64,000 bases of DNA from Hongsoonwoonella zoysiae (lineage in GTDB: Bacteria; Pseudomonadota; Alphaproteobacteria; Rhizobiales; Stappiaceae): positions 124,001-188,000 of the forward strand of contig NZ_JABRXF010000003.1 of the NCBI RefSeq assembly GCF_013266695.1, read 5' to 3'. The notes under the pieces were generated by a model. That model was not told the origin of the DNA. It saw only the letters and a program-made list of their open reading frames with translations, and did not search any database. A program made the translations under genes and the position numbers. This document shows positions 7,873 to 15,540 of this stretch, one piece after another (position 1 is the first letter of the stretch; each line of letters starts with the position of its first letter).

Positions 7873-8201
7873 GACGGGTCAGCCGCTTCCTCGCCGCTCC
7901 CGAATGTTGCGGCAAGAAGGTCGGCGGCGACCGCCGCGAAACCCGCCGCCCCGCCTGGCGCGACCATGTTCGACACCTGCTCGTCGTCGACGGCGTTTCC
8001 CGCCCCGCGAAGGCCCGCGCCGATGATCTTCGTGAGGTCGGATGCCGAAAGCCGCCCGCTCGAAAACCGCTCGGTCAGCGCGCCCAGGTCCTGCGCGCCG
8101 TAGGCCGCCTCCAGTTCCGCCAATGCGCCGAGTGTGAGCACCAGTGTCCAGCGCCGCCCGTCAAGCACCGCCTCGATTTCGCCTCTCAGCCGGTTTGCCA
8201 T
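7860..8201 (-). CDS. GTA tail assembly chaperone, gp10 family (g10)
   Basis: The 113-residue protein belongs to the GTA gp10 family (Phage_TAC_11-like). It begins MANRLRGEIEAVLDGRRWTL, with the typical LGALAELEAAYG and DLTKIIGAGLRGAG segments and an Ala-rich central helix. In tailed phages the equivalent protein coats the tape measure during tube polymerisation and is absent from the finished particle. It starts 3 nt after the g9 stop. A slippery heptamer overlaps its last codons, so a fraction of ribosomes may produce a longer g10-g10.1 fusion. Confidence 0.88.
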   Translation of the reverse strand: MANRLRGEIEAVLDGRRWTLVLTLGALAELEAAYGAQDLGALTERFSSGRLSASDLTKIIGAGLRGAGNAVDDEQVSNMVAPGGAAGFAAVAADLLAATFGSGEEAADPSNPM

Positions 8202-8204
8202 CGC

Positions 8205-8618
8205 TCAGGCCCCCGTGAAGGTCAGCGCGCCGGCGGATTCCAGCGCAAGATCGTATGTCACTTCGCCGTTGTACTCGCCTGCATAGTCAAGGCTCGCGAT
8301 CTGGAACAGGCCCTCGATGGTGCCGAAATCCGGCACGACCACCTGCCAGTTGCGGATCGTGCCGTCGAAGAAATAGCCCCGCACCGCCGCATCCGACGTG
8401 CCGTCCTTGAAGATGCCGGCGCCTGAAACGCTTGCCGAGCGCGTTCCTGCGCCTTCCAGAAGCTCGCGCCAGCGCCCGGCACTTTCGGCGTCCGTTACGT
8501 CGACCGCACCCGCGTTCAGCGAAATCCGCCTTGCGCGAAGTCCCGCCACGGTGACGAAACTTCCCGCCCCGTCCGTATCGCATTTCAAAAGAAGGTCCTT
8601 GCCCTTCTGTGCCGTCAT
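8205..8618 (-). CDS. GTA major tail tube protein (g9)
   Basis: The 137-residue protein matches the TP901-1-type major tail proteins of GTAs. It begins MTAQKGKDLLLKCD, and the LRARRISLNAGAVDVTDAES and GAGTRSASVSGAGIF segments are family signatures; DYAGEYNGEVTYDLALESAG near the C-terminus completes the beta-barrel tube fold. It polymerises into the tail tube. The ATG has a good AAAGGA 7-8 nt upstream. It lies between g8 (37 nt upstream) and g10 (3 nt downstream). Confidence 0.92.
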   Translation of the reverse strand: MTAQKGKDLLLKCDTDGAGSFVTVAGLRARRISLNAGAVDVTDAESAGRWRELLEGAGTRSASVSGAGIFKDGTSDAAVRGYFFDGTIRNWQVVVPDFGTIEGLFQIASLDYAGEYNGEVTYDLALESAGALTFTGA

Positions 8619-8655
8619 TTGAATATCCTTTCAGTTGAAACGAACCGCGATCCGT

Positions 8656-9054
8656 TCACTCCGGTTCGCTCACCGCGCGCAGGCGCAGCCGCCCGCGCCA
8701 TGTGCGCCCGTCGGAAAGCCTCTCGCTGCGGCTGTCGCGAATTTCGAGGTTGGAAAGCCGGTAGCCAATGAGGGCGATCGCCGATCCGTCCAAACTCGCC
8801 CGCATCGCCTCCAGCACGTCGAAGGTCTCGCTCCGGCTGGCTGCGCGCGAGAAAACGAAAAGCTCAAGCCGGTGTTCGCTCGCGCCGTCCGCGTCGAGCG
8901 GCTCGCTTTCCATCGTGCCCAGCGTGACGAACGGATGCGCGGCACCGCGCGGGCTCCCGTCGAAGACATTCGCTCCGCCCAGAAGCGCGGTCAGCGCCGC
9001 ATCGCCGCGAAGCTCAGCGACAATGGCGGCCCGCAAAGCCTTTGCAGCATTCAT
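8656..9054 (-). CDS. GTA tail terminator, DUF3168 family (g8)
   Basis: The 132-residue protein is a DUF3168 member. It opens MNAAKALRAAIVAELRGDAALTALLGG (abbreviated motif: LRAAIVAELRGDAAL), followed by the family pattern GAAHPFVTLG and a C-terminal RTWRGRLRLRAVSE strand. In RcGTA and related siphophages this protein forms a ring at the head-tail interface that caps the tail tube. Its ATG overlaps the g7 stop by four bases (ATGA), so the two are translationally coupled. Confidence 0.9.
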   Translation of the reverse strand: MNAAKALRAAIVAELRGDAALTALLGGANVFDGSPRGAAHPFVTLGTMESEPLDADGASEHRLELFVFSRAASRSETFDVLEAMRASLDGSAIALIGYRLSNLEIRDSRSERLSDGRTWRGRLRLRAVSEPE

Positions 9055-9383
9055 CGCCCTTCCTCCTCAAGAAGAAGCTCCATCGCGCCCTTTCGCCGCG
9101 CAATATCGGAAACGGCGAGCACGCGAAACTTCCGCGCCCCTTCGACAAGCCGCCAGCCTCCGGACACATCCTCGCGCGTGCGGATCGTCGCGCGGTGGGT
9201 GACGATGCCGTCGATCCTGCCGCCGTTCGCCTGTTCGGACGGCAAGGCGCGCCGCAGTTCCACCCAGATATCGGAGACAGTTTCGAACTGCAGTTCCGCA
9301 TGGCCGTCGCCCGCTTCGATGCGCATGGGGCTCTCCAGCCGCATCACGCGGTCGAAGCGCCCGGCTCCCTTGGCCCGCGTCAC
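9051..9383 (-). CDS. GTA head-tail adaptor (g7)
   Basis: The 110-residue protein corresponds to the phage head-tail adaptor or head-closure family (SPP1 gp16-like). Visible markers are the N-terminal FDRVMRLESP, then VSDIWVELR, HRATIRTREDVS and the final FRVLAVSDIARRKGAMELL, the usual order of strands in this small beta protein. The start is GTG at 9383, which overlaps the g6 stop (GTGA). No ATG is available in a suitable place. It joins the portal/connector to the tail. Confidence 0.88.
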   Translation of the reverse strand: MTRAKGAGRFDRVMRLESPMRIEAGDGHAELQFETVSDIWVELRRALPSEQANGGRIDGIVTHRATIRTREDVSGGWRLVEGARKFRVLAVSDIARRKGAMELLLEEEGR

Positions 9384-9949
9384 AGGCGCGGCACCCGGTA
9401 TCCTGCGACAAGCGCATCGAAACCGAAGGGAATGCTTGCGGTCGCGGCATCAATGCCGGCTTCCCGATGCTCGAACCAATGCGCGACAAGCAGCAGGATC
9501 GCCTGGCGAAGCGGGGCCGGAACATCTTCGCCCGCATCGCCATATCCAGCGGTGAGCTCGATCTCGATGCCGTTGAGCGACCGTGAGCTTGCGCCCGCAC
9601 CCGCCTTCACCTTCAGCCGCGCGGGCGCGCTGATGCCGTCGAGATCGTAGTCGGCAGCGTCGAGCGCAACCGGCATGCCCTCCGCGTCGAACACTGTTAC
9701 GGAGGTAACCGCCTGCACCGGCGTCACCGGCAGGCGCACCACGCGGCCCGGTGGCCAGTCGTCCAGGTAAAGCCGCCAGCCTTGCGTGATCAGCGCCCGC
9801 CGGATCGTGCGCTCCACATGCTGGCGAGCGGCCCCGATCAGCCGCGTCAGAAGCTCGTCTTCCTGCACGGAGGCCACGCGAACCTGCGCCCGCGCGTCGT
9901 CAAGCGTCACCGGCTCCACGGCCGGCGGCGTCGTGATGATGAATGTCAT
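9380..9949 (-). CDS. GTA head-tail connector, gp6-like (g6)
   Basis: The 189-residue protein belongs to the HK97 gp6-like head-tail connector family. The N-terminal helices carry PVTLDDARAQVRV, DELLTRLIGAARQHVERTI and a following LITQGWRLYLDDWP, all classic for this family. The C-terminus has PAPLRQAILLLVAHWFEHR. It forms a ring below the portal. I chose the ATG at 9949 (MTFIITTPPAVEPV); upstream in-frame sequence is repeat-derived. It follows the capsid gene after about 190 nt that contain a palindromic repeat. Confidence 0.9.
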   Translation of the reverse strand: MTFIITTPPAVEPVTLDDARAQVRVASVQEDELLTRLIGAARQHVERTIRRALITQGWRLYLDDWPPGRVVRLPVTPVQAVTSVTVFDAEGMPVALDAADYDLDGISAPARLKVKAGAGASSRSLNGIEIELTAGYGDAGEDVPAPLRQAILLLVAHWFEHREAGIDAATASIPFGFDALVAGYRVPRL

Positions 9950-10017
9950 GGGATTTCCAGAGAGATTATAAAAAGACCTGAATGGACGTGAGCGTCGTTT
10001 CCGAACGCCAACCTCTC

Positions 10018-10112
10018 GCTCGTCATGCCCGGGCTTGACCCGGGCACCCATTACGAGATGCCCTCATTTATCGCCGGCACCCGGACGCGATCCGGGTGCC
10101 GGCGATGACGAG
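10018..10112. repeat. Palindromic repeat element inside the GTA cluster (capsid-g6 gap)
   Basis: The element has outer arms CTCGTCATG / GATGACGAG enclosing two hairpins. One is TGCCCGGG-CTTGA-CCCGGGCA (10026-10046). The other is a perfect 15-bp stem at 10071-10085 and 10091-10105 with the loop CGCGA. It belongs to the same repeat family as 7441-7600 and 15541-15900. It may also act as an RNA stabiliser at the 3' end of the capsid message. Confidence 0.8.
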
Positions 10113-10137
10113 ACGAGAGGTCGCACCTAACCCGCCA

Positions 10138-11409
10138 TCACACCGCAAACGTCAGCAACTTGATCGCGTCGAAGTCCTGCACGCCGCCGCCTACGCGCTT
10201 GGTGGTGTAGAACAGCACGTAGGGCTTGGCGGAAAACGGATCGCGCAGGATACGCACACCCGTGCGGTCGACGACGAGATAACCACGCCGGAAGTCGCCG
10301 AACGCAATGGCCGGCGCATCGGCTGCGATATCCGGCATGTCCTCGGCTTCGCTCACGGGAAAGGTCATCAGCGTCGCCGGCTGGCCGACGGCTGCGGGCG
10401 GCTGCCAGATGTAGTTGCCATCACCGTCCTTCAGCTTGCGCACCGCCCCTTGCGTGCGCCGGTTCATGACGAAGCGCCCGTTCTGGCGGTAGCCGCTCTT
10501 CAGCGCATAGATCAGGTCGATGAGCACATCGGCGGGATCGGTGGCCGGAAACGCGCCGGACGCCCCCGTCGACACCGTGCCGAGGTTGCCCCACGTCCAG
10601 GCGCTTTCATCCACTCGCGGATAGTCGAGGAAGCCGCGCGGCTTGTTCACCCCGTCGCCATTGACGAAAGCCGCTCCCTCCTGCTCGGCGAAGGCCGTTT
10701 CCACTTCTTCTGCGATCCAGGCGTCGACGTCGACGGCCGCATCCTCCAGAAGCGTGGCGGTCGCTGCCGGCATGGCGTAAAGCTCCATCGTCGGGAAGGC
10801 GAGTTCGGCAAGCGTCGGCCCGGTGGTCTGCGGGCGCGCCGCCGTCTCGCCCACCCAGCCGGTCTGCGGTCCGGCGATGGAAAACGGTTTCTTGAACACG
10901 CTCGCGGAAACCTGCCGTGCACCGGCGATCGCGCGGATCGGCGAAACATTGGCGAGGCGGCGCAGGATTTCGCTTTCCGTTTCCTCCGGCACCAGGTAGC
11001 CGCCGTCCGGGTCGGAGCCGACGGAAAGCGCCTTTTCCTCCAGCGGTCTCAGGTTTTCCTCGCGTCCAGAGCGCACATAGGTTTCGAAGGCGGACTTGTG
11101 CTCGATCTGGGCCGTGGAACTCATGCGTTCGCCGCCCGCCTCGCGCTGCGGGCGGCTGCCTTTCAGCGAAATTTCGTCGAGCCTGCGCATCTGCTTGTCG
11201 AGGGCCGCGTCGATCCGCTCCAGCTTGTCGCGGGTCACGGTGTCGCTTGCAGAACGCATCTCGATTTCACTCAATCTTTCGTCGTTCGTCTCGCAATAAA
11301 CCTCGAAAGTGCGCTGAAGATCCTCCACCGCGCGGCGGATGTCGGCCTCCGGCAGCCCGGCCTTGGTCTCGAAGGGTTCGGGGTAATTATGCGTGTCGTA
11401 TCCGTTCAT
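10138..11409 (-). CDS. GTA major capsid protein, HK97 fold (g5)
   Basis: The 423-residue protein is the HK97-type capsid protein of the GTA. The first ~100 residues are a helical, coiled-coil scaffold region (about residues 15-85) that the g4 protease would remove. The mature shell domain begins near the MSSTAQIEHKSAFETYVR segment. Family markers are DPDGGYLVPEETESEIL, FVNGDGVNKPRGFLDY and the C-terminal DRTGVRILRDPFSAKPYVLFYTTKRVGGGV. The ATG at 11409 has GAGGA about 7 nt upstream and lies 7 nt after the protease stop. RcGTA capsid proteins are similar in size and processing. Confidence 0.95.
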   Translation of the reverse strand: MNGYDTHNYPEPFETKAGLPEADIRRAVEDLQRTFEVYCETNDERLSEIEMRSASDTVTRDKLERIDAALDKQMRRLDEISLKGSRPQREAGGERMSSTAQIEHKSAFETYVRSGREENLRPLEEKALSVGSDPDGGYLVPEETESEILRRLANVSPIRAIAGARQVSASVFKKPFSIAGPQTGWVGETAARPQTTGPTLAELAFPTMELYAMPAATATLLEDAAVDVDAWIAEEVETAFAEQEGAAFVNGDGVNKPRGFLDYPRVDESAWTWGNLGTVSTGASGAFPATDPADVLIDLIYALKSGYRQNGRFVMNRRTQGAVRKLKDGDGNYIWQPPAAVGQPATLMTFPVSEAEDMPDIAADAPAIAFGDFRRGYLVVDRTGVRILRDPFSAKPYVLFYTTKRVGGGVQDFDAIKLLTFAV

Positions 11410-11416
11410 GCGGTCC

Positions 11417-11932
11417 TCATGCCTTTTTGAAATGGGAAGCAGAGCGGACAAAACCGCCGCCGTGCTCCAGGGAAATTGCGGGTGAAAATCTTCGCGCGGG
11501 TCCAGATTTGGTCAGCCGCGCGAAGTCCTGTTGCGGGAAGGTGACGAGCGAGATTTCCCAAAGGTCGATCTCGTAAAGCCGGCGCAGGCCCGAGCGCGGG
11601 TCGCGCACGGCCCGCCTTGCCCGAAAGCCGATCGAAAGCCCGTCGAGCGCGCCCGAGGCGATCAGCCTGGCGGCGTCCTCGGCCTGCGCGACACCGGGGA
11701 TGAGGCGCCCGCGCACGTAGAGCCCGCGCGCATCCTCGCGGATCTCCTCCCACACGCCCACGGGCCGTGCCGGGTCGTGCTGCCAGAGCATGCGCACCCG
11801 CCCCGCGCCCCGGCGCCTGAGCGAACGGCGGAAGGCGCCCGCGCGCACGATATCGCCGCCCTCGTCGGCAATGCCGAAGAGGCTCGCGTATCCTTCGACG
11901 ATCCGCCCGTTGGAACCTTCGGCCGGCCTCAC
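11417..11932 (-). CDS. GTA HK97-family prohead protease (g4)
   Basis: The 171-residue protein is a herpesvirus-fold prohead protease. Key residues are visible: the catalytic His in MLWQHDP and Ser in DGLSIGFRA, with the family opening RIVEGYASLFGI and GAFRRSL between them. It matures the capsid by removing the scaffold segment of g5. I start it at GTG 11932 because this overlaps the stop of the preceding 40-codon ORF (GTGA) and puts the conserved motif about 10 residues in. An upstream in-frame extension of about 80 residues is compositionally foreign to the family. Confidence 0.85.
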   Translation of the reverse strand: MRPAEGSNGRIVEGYASLFGIADEGGDIVRAGAFRRSLRRRGAGRVRMLWQHDPARPVGVWEEIREDARGLYVRGRLIPGVAQAEDAARLIASGALDGLSIGFRARRAVRDPRSGLRRLYEIDLWEISLVTFPQQDFARLTKSGPARRFSPAISLEHGGGFVRSASHFKKA

Positions 11933-12051
11933 GCAGCCCGCCTCCCGGCACGCGGGCGTTCTTTCAGAAGCTGTTCGAGCGTGATCGCGAAGCGCGAAAA
12001 TACGGCCCGGTGCCCGAAGCGGGCACGCGGCGCCCTGCCTTTCAGCGGCAT
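11929..12051 (-). CDS. Small basic ORF (40 aa) translationally coupled to g4
   Basis: An ATG at 12051 is preceded at 6-7 nt by AAGGAG, one of the best ribosome-binding sites in the cluster. It opens a 40-residue frame starting MPLKGRAPRARFGHRAV, continuing FSRFAITLEQLLKE and ending with a basic tail. Its TGA overlaps the GTG start of the prohead protease. The product is strongly basic (about a quarter Arg/Lys). I do not recognise a family. It may be a real minor GTA gene or a leader peptide whose translation feeds ribosomes to the weak GTG start of g4. Confidence 0.55.
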   Translation of the reverse strand: MPLKGRAPRARFGHRAVFSRFAITLEQLLKERPRAGRRAA

Positions 12052-12171
12052 GGCATTCTCCTTGGGTTTGCTTGTGGAAATTGGAGTACTGCGTTGGCGG
12101 TCCGTCGAAATGAACCATATCTGTCGTCAAGCCCGGCGATGAAGATAACCAAGGCCAAGGAAACCGCGGCC

Positions 12172-12369
12172 TCACCCCTTCCTTTCATATCCGCCGAACA
12201 ACCCGTTGATCCTGGCGATCGCCGCCACGAAATCGTCGAACCGCCGGTTGGAGGCGATGAGTTCGCGAAGCGTGAGCGCCAGAAGCGTGCTCGCAGAGGA
12301 CGCCCAGACGAAGAGGACGAGATGGGCAAGGTCGCCGCGCTCGCCGATTTCCCGGAAAAGCTCCTCCAT
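12172..12369 (-). CDS. GTA head formation protein, rcc01685 family (g3.5)
   Basis: The 65-residue protein occupies the g3.5 position of GTA clusters between portal and protease. It has a single hydrophobic helix (LAHLVLFVWASSASTLLALTL, around residues 14-34), followed by RELIASNRRFDDFVAAIARIN, which matches the small rcc01685-type head-formation proteins. Its ATG overlaps the portal stop (TGATG). The hydrophobic segment suggests membrane or portal association. The role in head formation is known for RcGTA and inferred here from order and pattern. Confidence 0.8.
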   Translation of the reverse strand: MEELFREIGERGDLAHLVLFVWASSASTLLALTLRELIASNRRFDDFVAAIARINGLFGGYERKG

Positions 12370-13559
12370 CAGCCCTCTCCCTCATCGTCTATGCCGTAGC
12401 CAACGGCCACGCGCTTTTCGTTGCGGGTGAGGAAGCTTGCCGCCTCCACCCGCCGCCACAGCGCCTCGCGCTCGGTGGAAAGCGCCTCCACCCGGTCGGC
12501 GTCGGGTTCCAGCCGCAGCCGCTCGCCGTACGCCGGCCCCAGCCAACGGGCCAAGGCTTCGGCCGTTCTGGCTGTAAGCGGCAGCACTGTCTGGCGCCAG
12601 AACGCCCGGTTCGCCTCTTGATAGTTGGCGTAGGTATTGTCGCCCGGAATGCCGAGCAGCATCGGCGGCACACCGAAGGAAAGCGCGATCTCGCGCGCCG
12701 CCTGGTTCTTCGCCTCGATGAAGTCCATCTCCTTGGGCGCAAGGCCCATCGGCTTCCAGTTGAGCCCGCCTTCGAGCAGAAGCGGACGTCCGGCGTTCCT
12801 GGCGCCCTGATAGCCTTCCTCCAGCTCAGCCTTCAGCCGGTCGAACTGCTCGTCGGAAAGGTTCGCCCCTTCCGGCCCGCCGTAGACAAGCGCACCGGAA
12901 GGCCGCGCCGCATTGTCGAGCAGCGCCTTGTTCCAGACACTTGCCGCGTTGTGGATGTCGAGGCTCATCTGCGCGGCTTCTATCGGCGCGAAACCGTAGT
13001 GATCGCTCAGAGGATGAAACACCTTGAGGTGCAGGACCGGCGATATCGCGCCTTCTTCGCGGGTGAAACGCACGGTCCGTCCCGCCACGGAATAGTCGTA
13101 AGCCGCAGGCCACCCGTCGGCTCCCGCCACCACCTTCACCCGGTCGGGGCGCAGCGCATGAAGTTCGCGCGGGCTCCCGTCCAGTGTGACGAGTTCGAGA
13201 TAGGCATTGCCCGCCACCAGCAGATAGCCGTAAACCTCTTCAAGAAGCGTGCGCCCGCTCTCCATCGGGTTCGGCTGGCTGAGCAGGGCAAGCACCGGGT
13301 GGTTATCCGTCTCCCTTTCCCCGTCATAGGCAAGCCAGGGCACGCTTGCGGCTGCTTCGGCGATCATCCTTACCGCCCGGTGCACGACCGGGTTCTTCGC
13401 GTAGCCTTCACGCGCCAGCGCCGTGTAATCGCGCGGCGTCCACACCGGCCGGCCCGCGCCTTGCAGCGCGATCAGCGGCCCCGTTTTCGAGGCTTTGGTG
13501 TCGTCGGGCCGGCGCGCGACCGATTCAAAAAGCCGTTTCAAGATCATGATATCGCTCAC
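12369..13559 (-). CDS. GTA portal protein, HK97 family (g3)
   Basis: The 396-residue protein is an HK97-type portal: ALAREGYAKNPVVHRAVRMIAEAAASVPW near the start, LLEEVYGYLLVAGNAYLEL, HLKVFHPLSDHYGFAPIEAA, and the characteristic FGVPPMLLGIPGDNTYANYQEANRAFW in the last third (segments of a longer match). The dodecameric portal is the vertex through which DNA enters and leaves. The start is GTG at 13559; an ATG four codons in (13547) is an alternative, and neither has a strong ribosome-binding site. It lies 69 nt downstream of the large terminase. Confidence 0.93.
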   Translation of the reverse strand: MSDIMILKRLFESVARRPDDTKASKTGPLIALQGAGRPVWTPRDYTALAREGYAKNPVVHRAVRMIAEAAASVPWLAYDGERETDNHPVLALLSQPNPMESGRTLLEEVYGYLLVAGNAYLELVTLDGSPRELHALRPDRVKVVAGADGWPAAYDYSVAGRTVRFTREEGAISPVLHLKVFHPLSDHYGFAPIEAAQMSLDIHNAASVWNKALLDNAARPSGALVYGGPEGANLSDEQFDRLKAELEEGYQGARNAGRPLLLEGGLNWKPMGLAPKEMDFIEAKNQAAREIALSFGVPPMLLGIPGDNTYANYQEANRAFWRQTVLPLTARTAEALARWLGPAYGERLRLEPDADRVEALSTEREALWRRVEAASFLTRNEKRVAVGYGIDDEGEG

Positions 13560-13628
13560 GGTTTCGGGGCCGGCTGAAATTCCGATTCAACCAGCTAAGA
13601 TATTGATTCAGTAACGTAAGATTTGGAA

Positions 13629-14954
13629 TCACATCCGCCGGATGCGCGGGGCGGCTGGCGCGTTCAGCATCAGTTCCGAAAGCGCATGGACCAGCGCGTC
13701 GAGCCGGTCCGGCGAGTGGCCGGAGGAAAGCCCGTCGGGCGCGAAATCCGCCATCTCGTCTTCAAGGTCCGGAAAGGCGCCCACATGCGCCACCTTGCCC
13801 TGTTCGTAGAGCAGCGCCACGGGTTCGGCGCGCAGCCACTTGCCGCGTGTCGCGTGAACCGTCTTCACCGGCACGCCCGCGTCGATGCCGGCGATGATCG
13901 CGCTCACCATCTCCCCGCCCTGGTTCACCTCGGCGATCAGGCAATCGGCCTCGAACATGCGCCAGGCGGAAATCGCAGCCCTTCCCCAGTCGGCGGGCCT
14001 TGCCCGCTTCAGGCTTCTGTCGGCGATCACATAGGCGCGTCCGTCCTCCGCCAATCCCGCGACGATCATCCCGCAGGCGTCGGACCGTTTGCCGGAGCTT
14101 GCGGGCGGATCCACCGCCACGACGATGCGTTTCAGCTCCGGCGCTTCGCTCACGCGCGCCCGTTCCAGCATGTCGCGGGACCAGAGCGCGCCCGGCCTGT
14201 CCTCCACCAGTTCGCCGTCCAGTTCCTGCCGCCCCAGCCGCGTTCCCTCGTAGGTGCGTTTCAGCGCGGTCAGAAAGCCGGGCGCAAGGTTCGCGCCGTT
14301 CGCCCGCGTCGGCGCGCGGGAAAGGGCGGTGTCGCCGTCTGCCATCAGGCTTTTCACCAGTGGCACGGGCCGCGGCGTGGTGGTGACGAGCTGGCGCGGG
14401 TTGTCGCCAAGTCTGAGTGAAAATTGCAGCATGTCGAATGTCGCCTGCCCGTGCCGCCATTTGGCAAGCTCGTCACACCAGGCGATGTCGAACTGCGGAC
14501 CGCGCAAGGCTTCAGGGTCTTCGGAGGAAAAGGTCTGCGCCACCGCCCCGTTCGGCCATTCGAGCCGCCGTCGCGAGGGTTGCCATTCGGGCCGTTCCGC
14601 CCTGGGGTGGACGGAAAGTATGCCCGACACCCCTTCCACCATCACCTCGCGCGCATCCGATATCGTCTCGCCCACCAGCGCGATACGGCCTGCGGGCCGC
14701 CTTGTCGCCCAGCCGTGACCCATCGCCATCGCCCGCACCCATTCAGCGCCTGCGCGCGTCTTGCCCGCCCCTCGCCCGCCAAGCAGCATCCACACCCGCC
14801 AGAGCCCGGCGGGGGGAAGCTGGTGGTCATGCGCCCACGTCGGCCAATCGTGTTTGAGGAATTCAAGCTCCTGATACGACAGTTCTTTCAGGAAATGGTC
14901 AGCCGTCCCGTCTGATCCGTTCAAGACGTTCCGCAAGCTCCTGGCGCAGGTCAT
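13629..14954 (-). CDS. GTA large terminase (g2)
   Basis: The 441-residue protein is the ATPase-nuclease that packages random chromosomal fragments into GTA heads. Walker A is MLLGGRGAGKTRAG near residues 55-68 and Walker B is FDIAWCDE, followed by VTTTPRP motif III. The RNase-H-like nuclease domain carries acidic positions in VVAVDPPAS, LIAEVNQGGEM and HSPDRLDALVHAL. Its ATG lies 56 nt inside the end of the small terminase gene, an arrangement common in GTAs. In RcGTA this enzyme packages without sequence specificity; that property cannot be read from sequence. Confidence 0.95.
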   Translation of the reverse strand: MTCARSLRNVLNGSDGTADHFLKELSYQELEFLKHDWPTWAHDHQLPPAGLWRVWMLLGGRGAGKTRAGAEWVRAMAMGHGWATRRPAGRIALVGETISDAREVMVEGVSGILSVHPRAERPEWQPSRRRLEWPNGAVAQTFSSEDPEALRGPQFDIAWCDELAKWRHGQATFDMLQFSLRLGDNPRQLVTTTPRPVPLVKSLMADGDTALSRAPTRANGANLAPGFLTALKRTYEGTRLGRQELDGELVEDRPGALWSRDMLERARVSEAPELKRIVVAVDPPASSGKRSDACGMIVAGLAEDGRAYVIADRSLKRARPADWGRAAISAWRMFEADCLIAEVNQGGEMVSAIIAGIDAGVPVKTVHATRGKWLRAEPVALLYEQGKVAHVGAFPDLEDEMADFAPDGLSSGHSPDRLDALVHALSELMLNAPAAPRIRRM

Positions 14955-15507
14955 CGGCTCCCTTTCCGCTGTCTTCCTCGGCTTCCGGCAGGCTCGAGCG
15001 CAGCTCGATCAGCGTGTCCAGCGTTCGCGCAAGGCTTGAAAGCGTGCGCGCCGTCTTCTCCGCTTCGCTCACGGCATCCACCCCTTCCACGGGTTCCGGC
15101 GGGGCCTCGCCCGCATTTAGCCCCAAGCGCTTTTCCAGCCGCCCGATCTCCACATCGAAGGCGCGGTAAAGCCGGTTTACAAGCTGGCGCATCCGGCGCG
15201 GATCGCCGGCAATCAGGATCGCGCGCGCATCGGATCCGGCAAGCCAGCCGTCGTCGCGCGCCCGCTGCGCCACCGCCTTGCGGGTCACGCCCAGGCGGTC
15301 GGCGATTTCGTTAAAGCTCACCCCGTTGGTTTCGTGGTCGCGCCGCGCCTCGTCCCAGGCGACAGGCCCCGGCCGCCTCACCGGCTTGCCCGCGCCAGCG
15401 CCCGGCGGCCTTCCGGCCCCTCGCCTTGCGGCCGGGTGTGCCGGCTTTTCGGCACGCGTTTGCCCGCCGCCGGCAGCGTCATCGCCGTCGTTCGTTTGGA
15501 TCGTCAT
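14899..15507 (-). CDS. GTA small terminase-like protein (g1)
   Basis: The 202-residue protein is the first gene of the cluster. Residues 1-50 are basic and Gly/Pro/Ala-rich. A helix-turn-helix follows (VSFNEIADRLGVTRKAVAQRARDDGW, around residues 60-90), as in phage small terminases. The C-terminal half is helical and coiled-coil, with RMRQLVNRLYRAFDVEIGRLEKRL and TLDTLIELRSSL. In RcGTA gp1 is the small terminase that loads the large subunit. The ATG has AGGAAA about 8 nt upstream. Its end overlaps g2. Confidence 0.88.
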   Translation of the reverse strand: MTIQTNDGDDAAGGGQTRAEKPAHPAARRGAGRPPGAGAGKPVRRPGPVAWDEARRDHETNGVSFNEIADRLGVTRKAVAQRARDDGWLAGSDARAILIAGDPRRMRQLVNRLYRAFDVEIGRLEKRLGLNAGEAPPEPVEGVDAVSEAEKTARTLSSLARTLDTLIELRSSLPEAEEDSGKGADDLRQELAERLERIRRDG

Positions 15508-15540
15508 GTCGGTTTTCCTGGGTTGGTTTGTGGTTCTAAA

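Noticed and set aside
451-15507. Ordinary prophage
   Set aside because: No integrase, repressor, replication or lysis genes and no att-like repeats at the ends; gene order and sizes are those of RcGTA.
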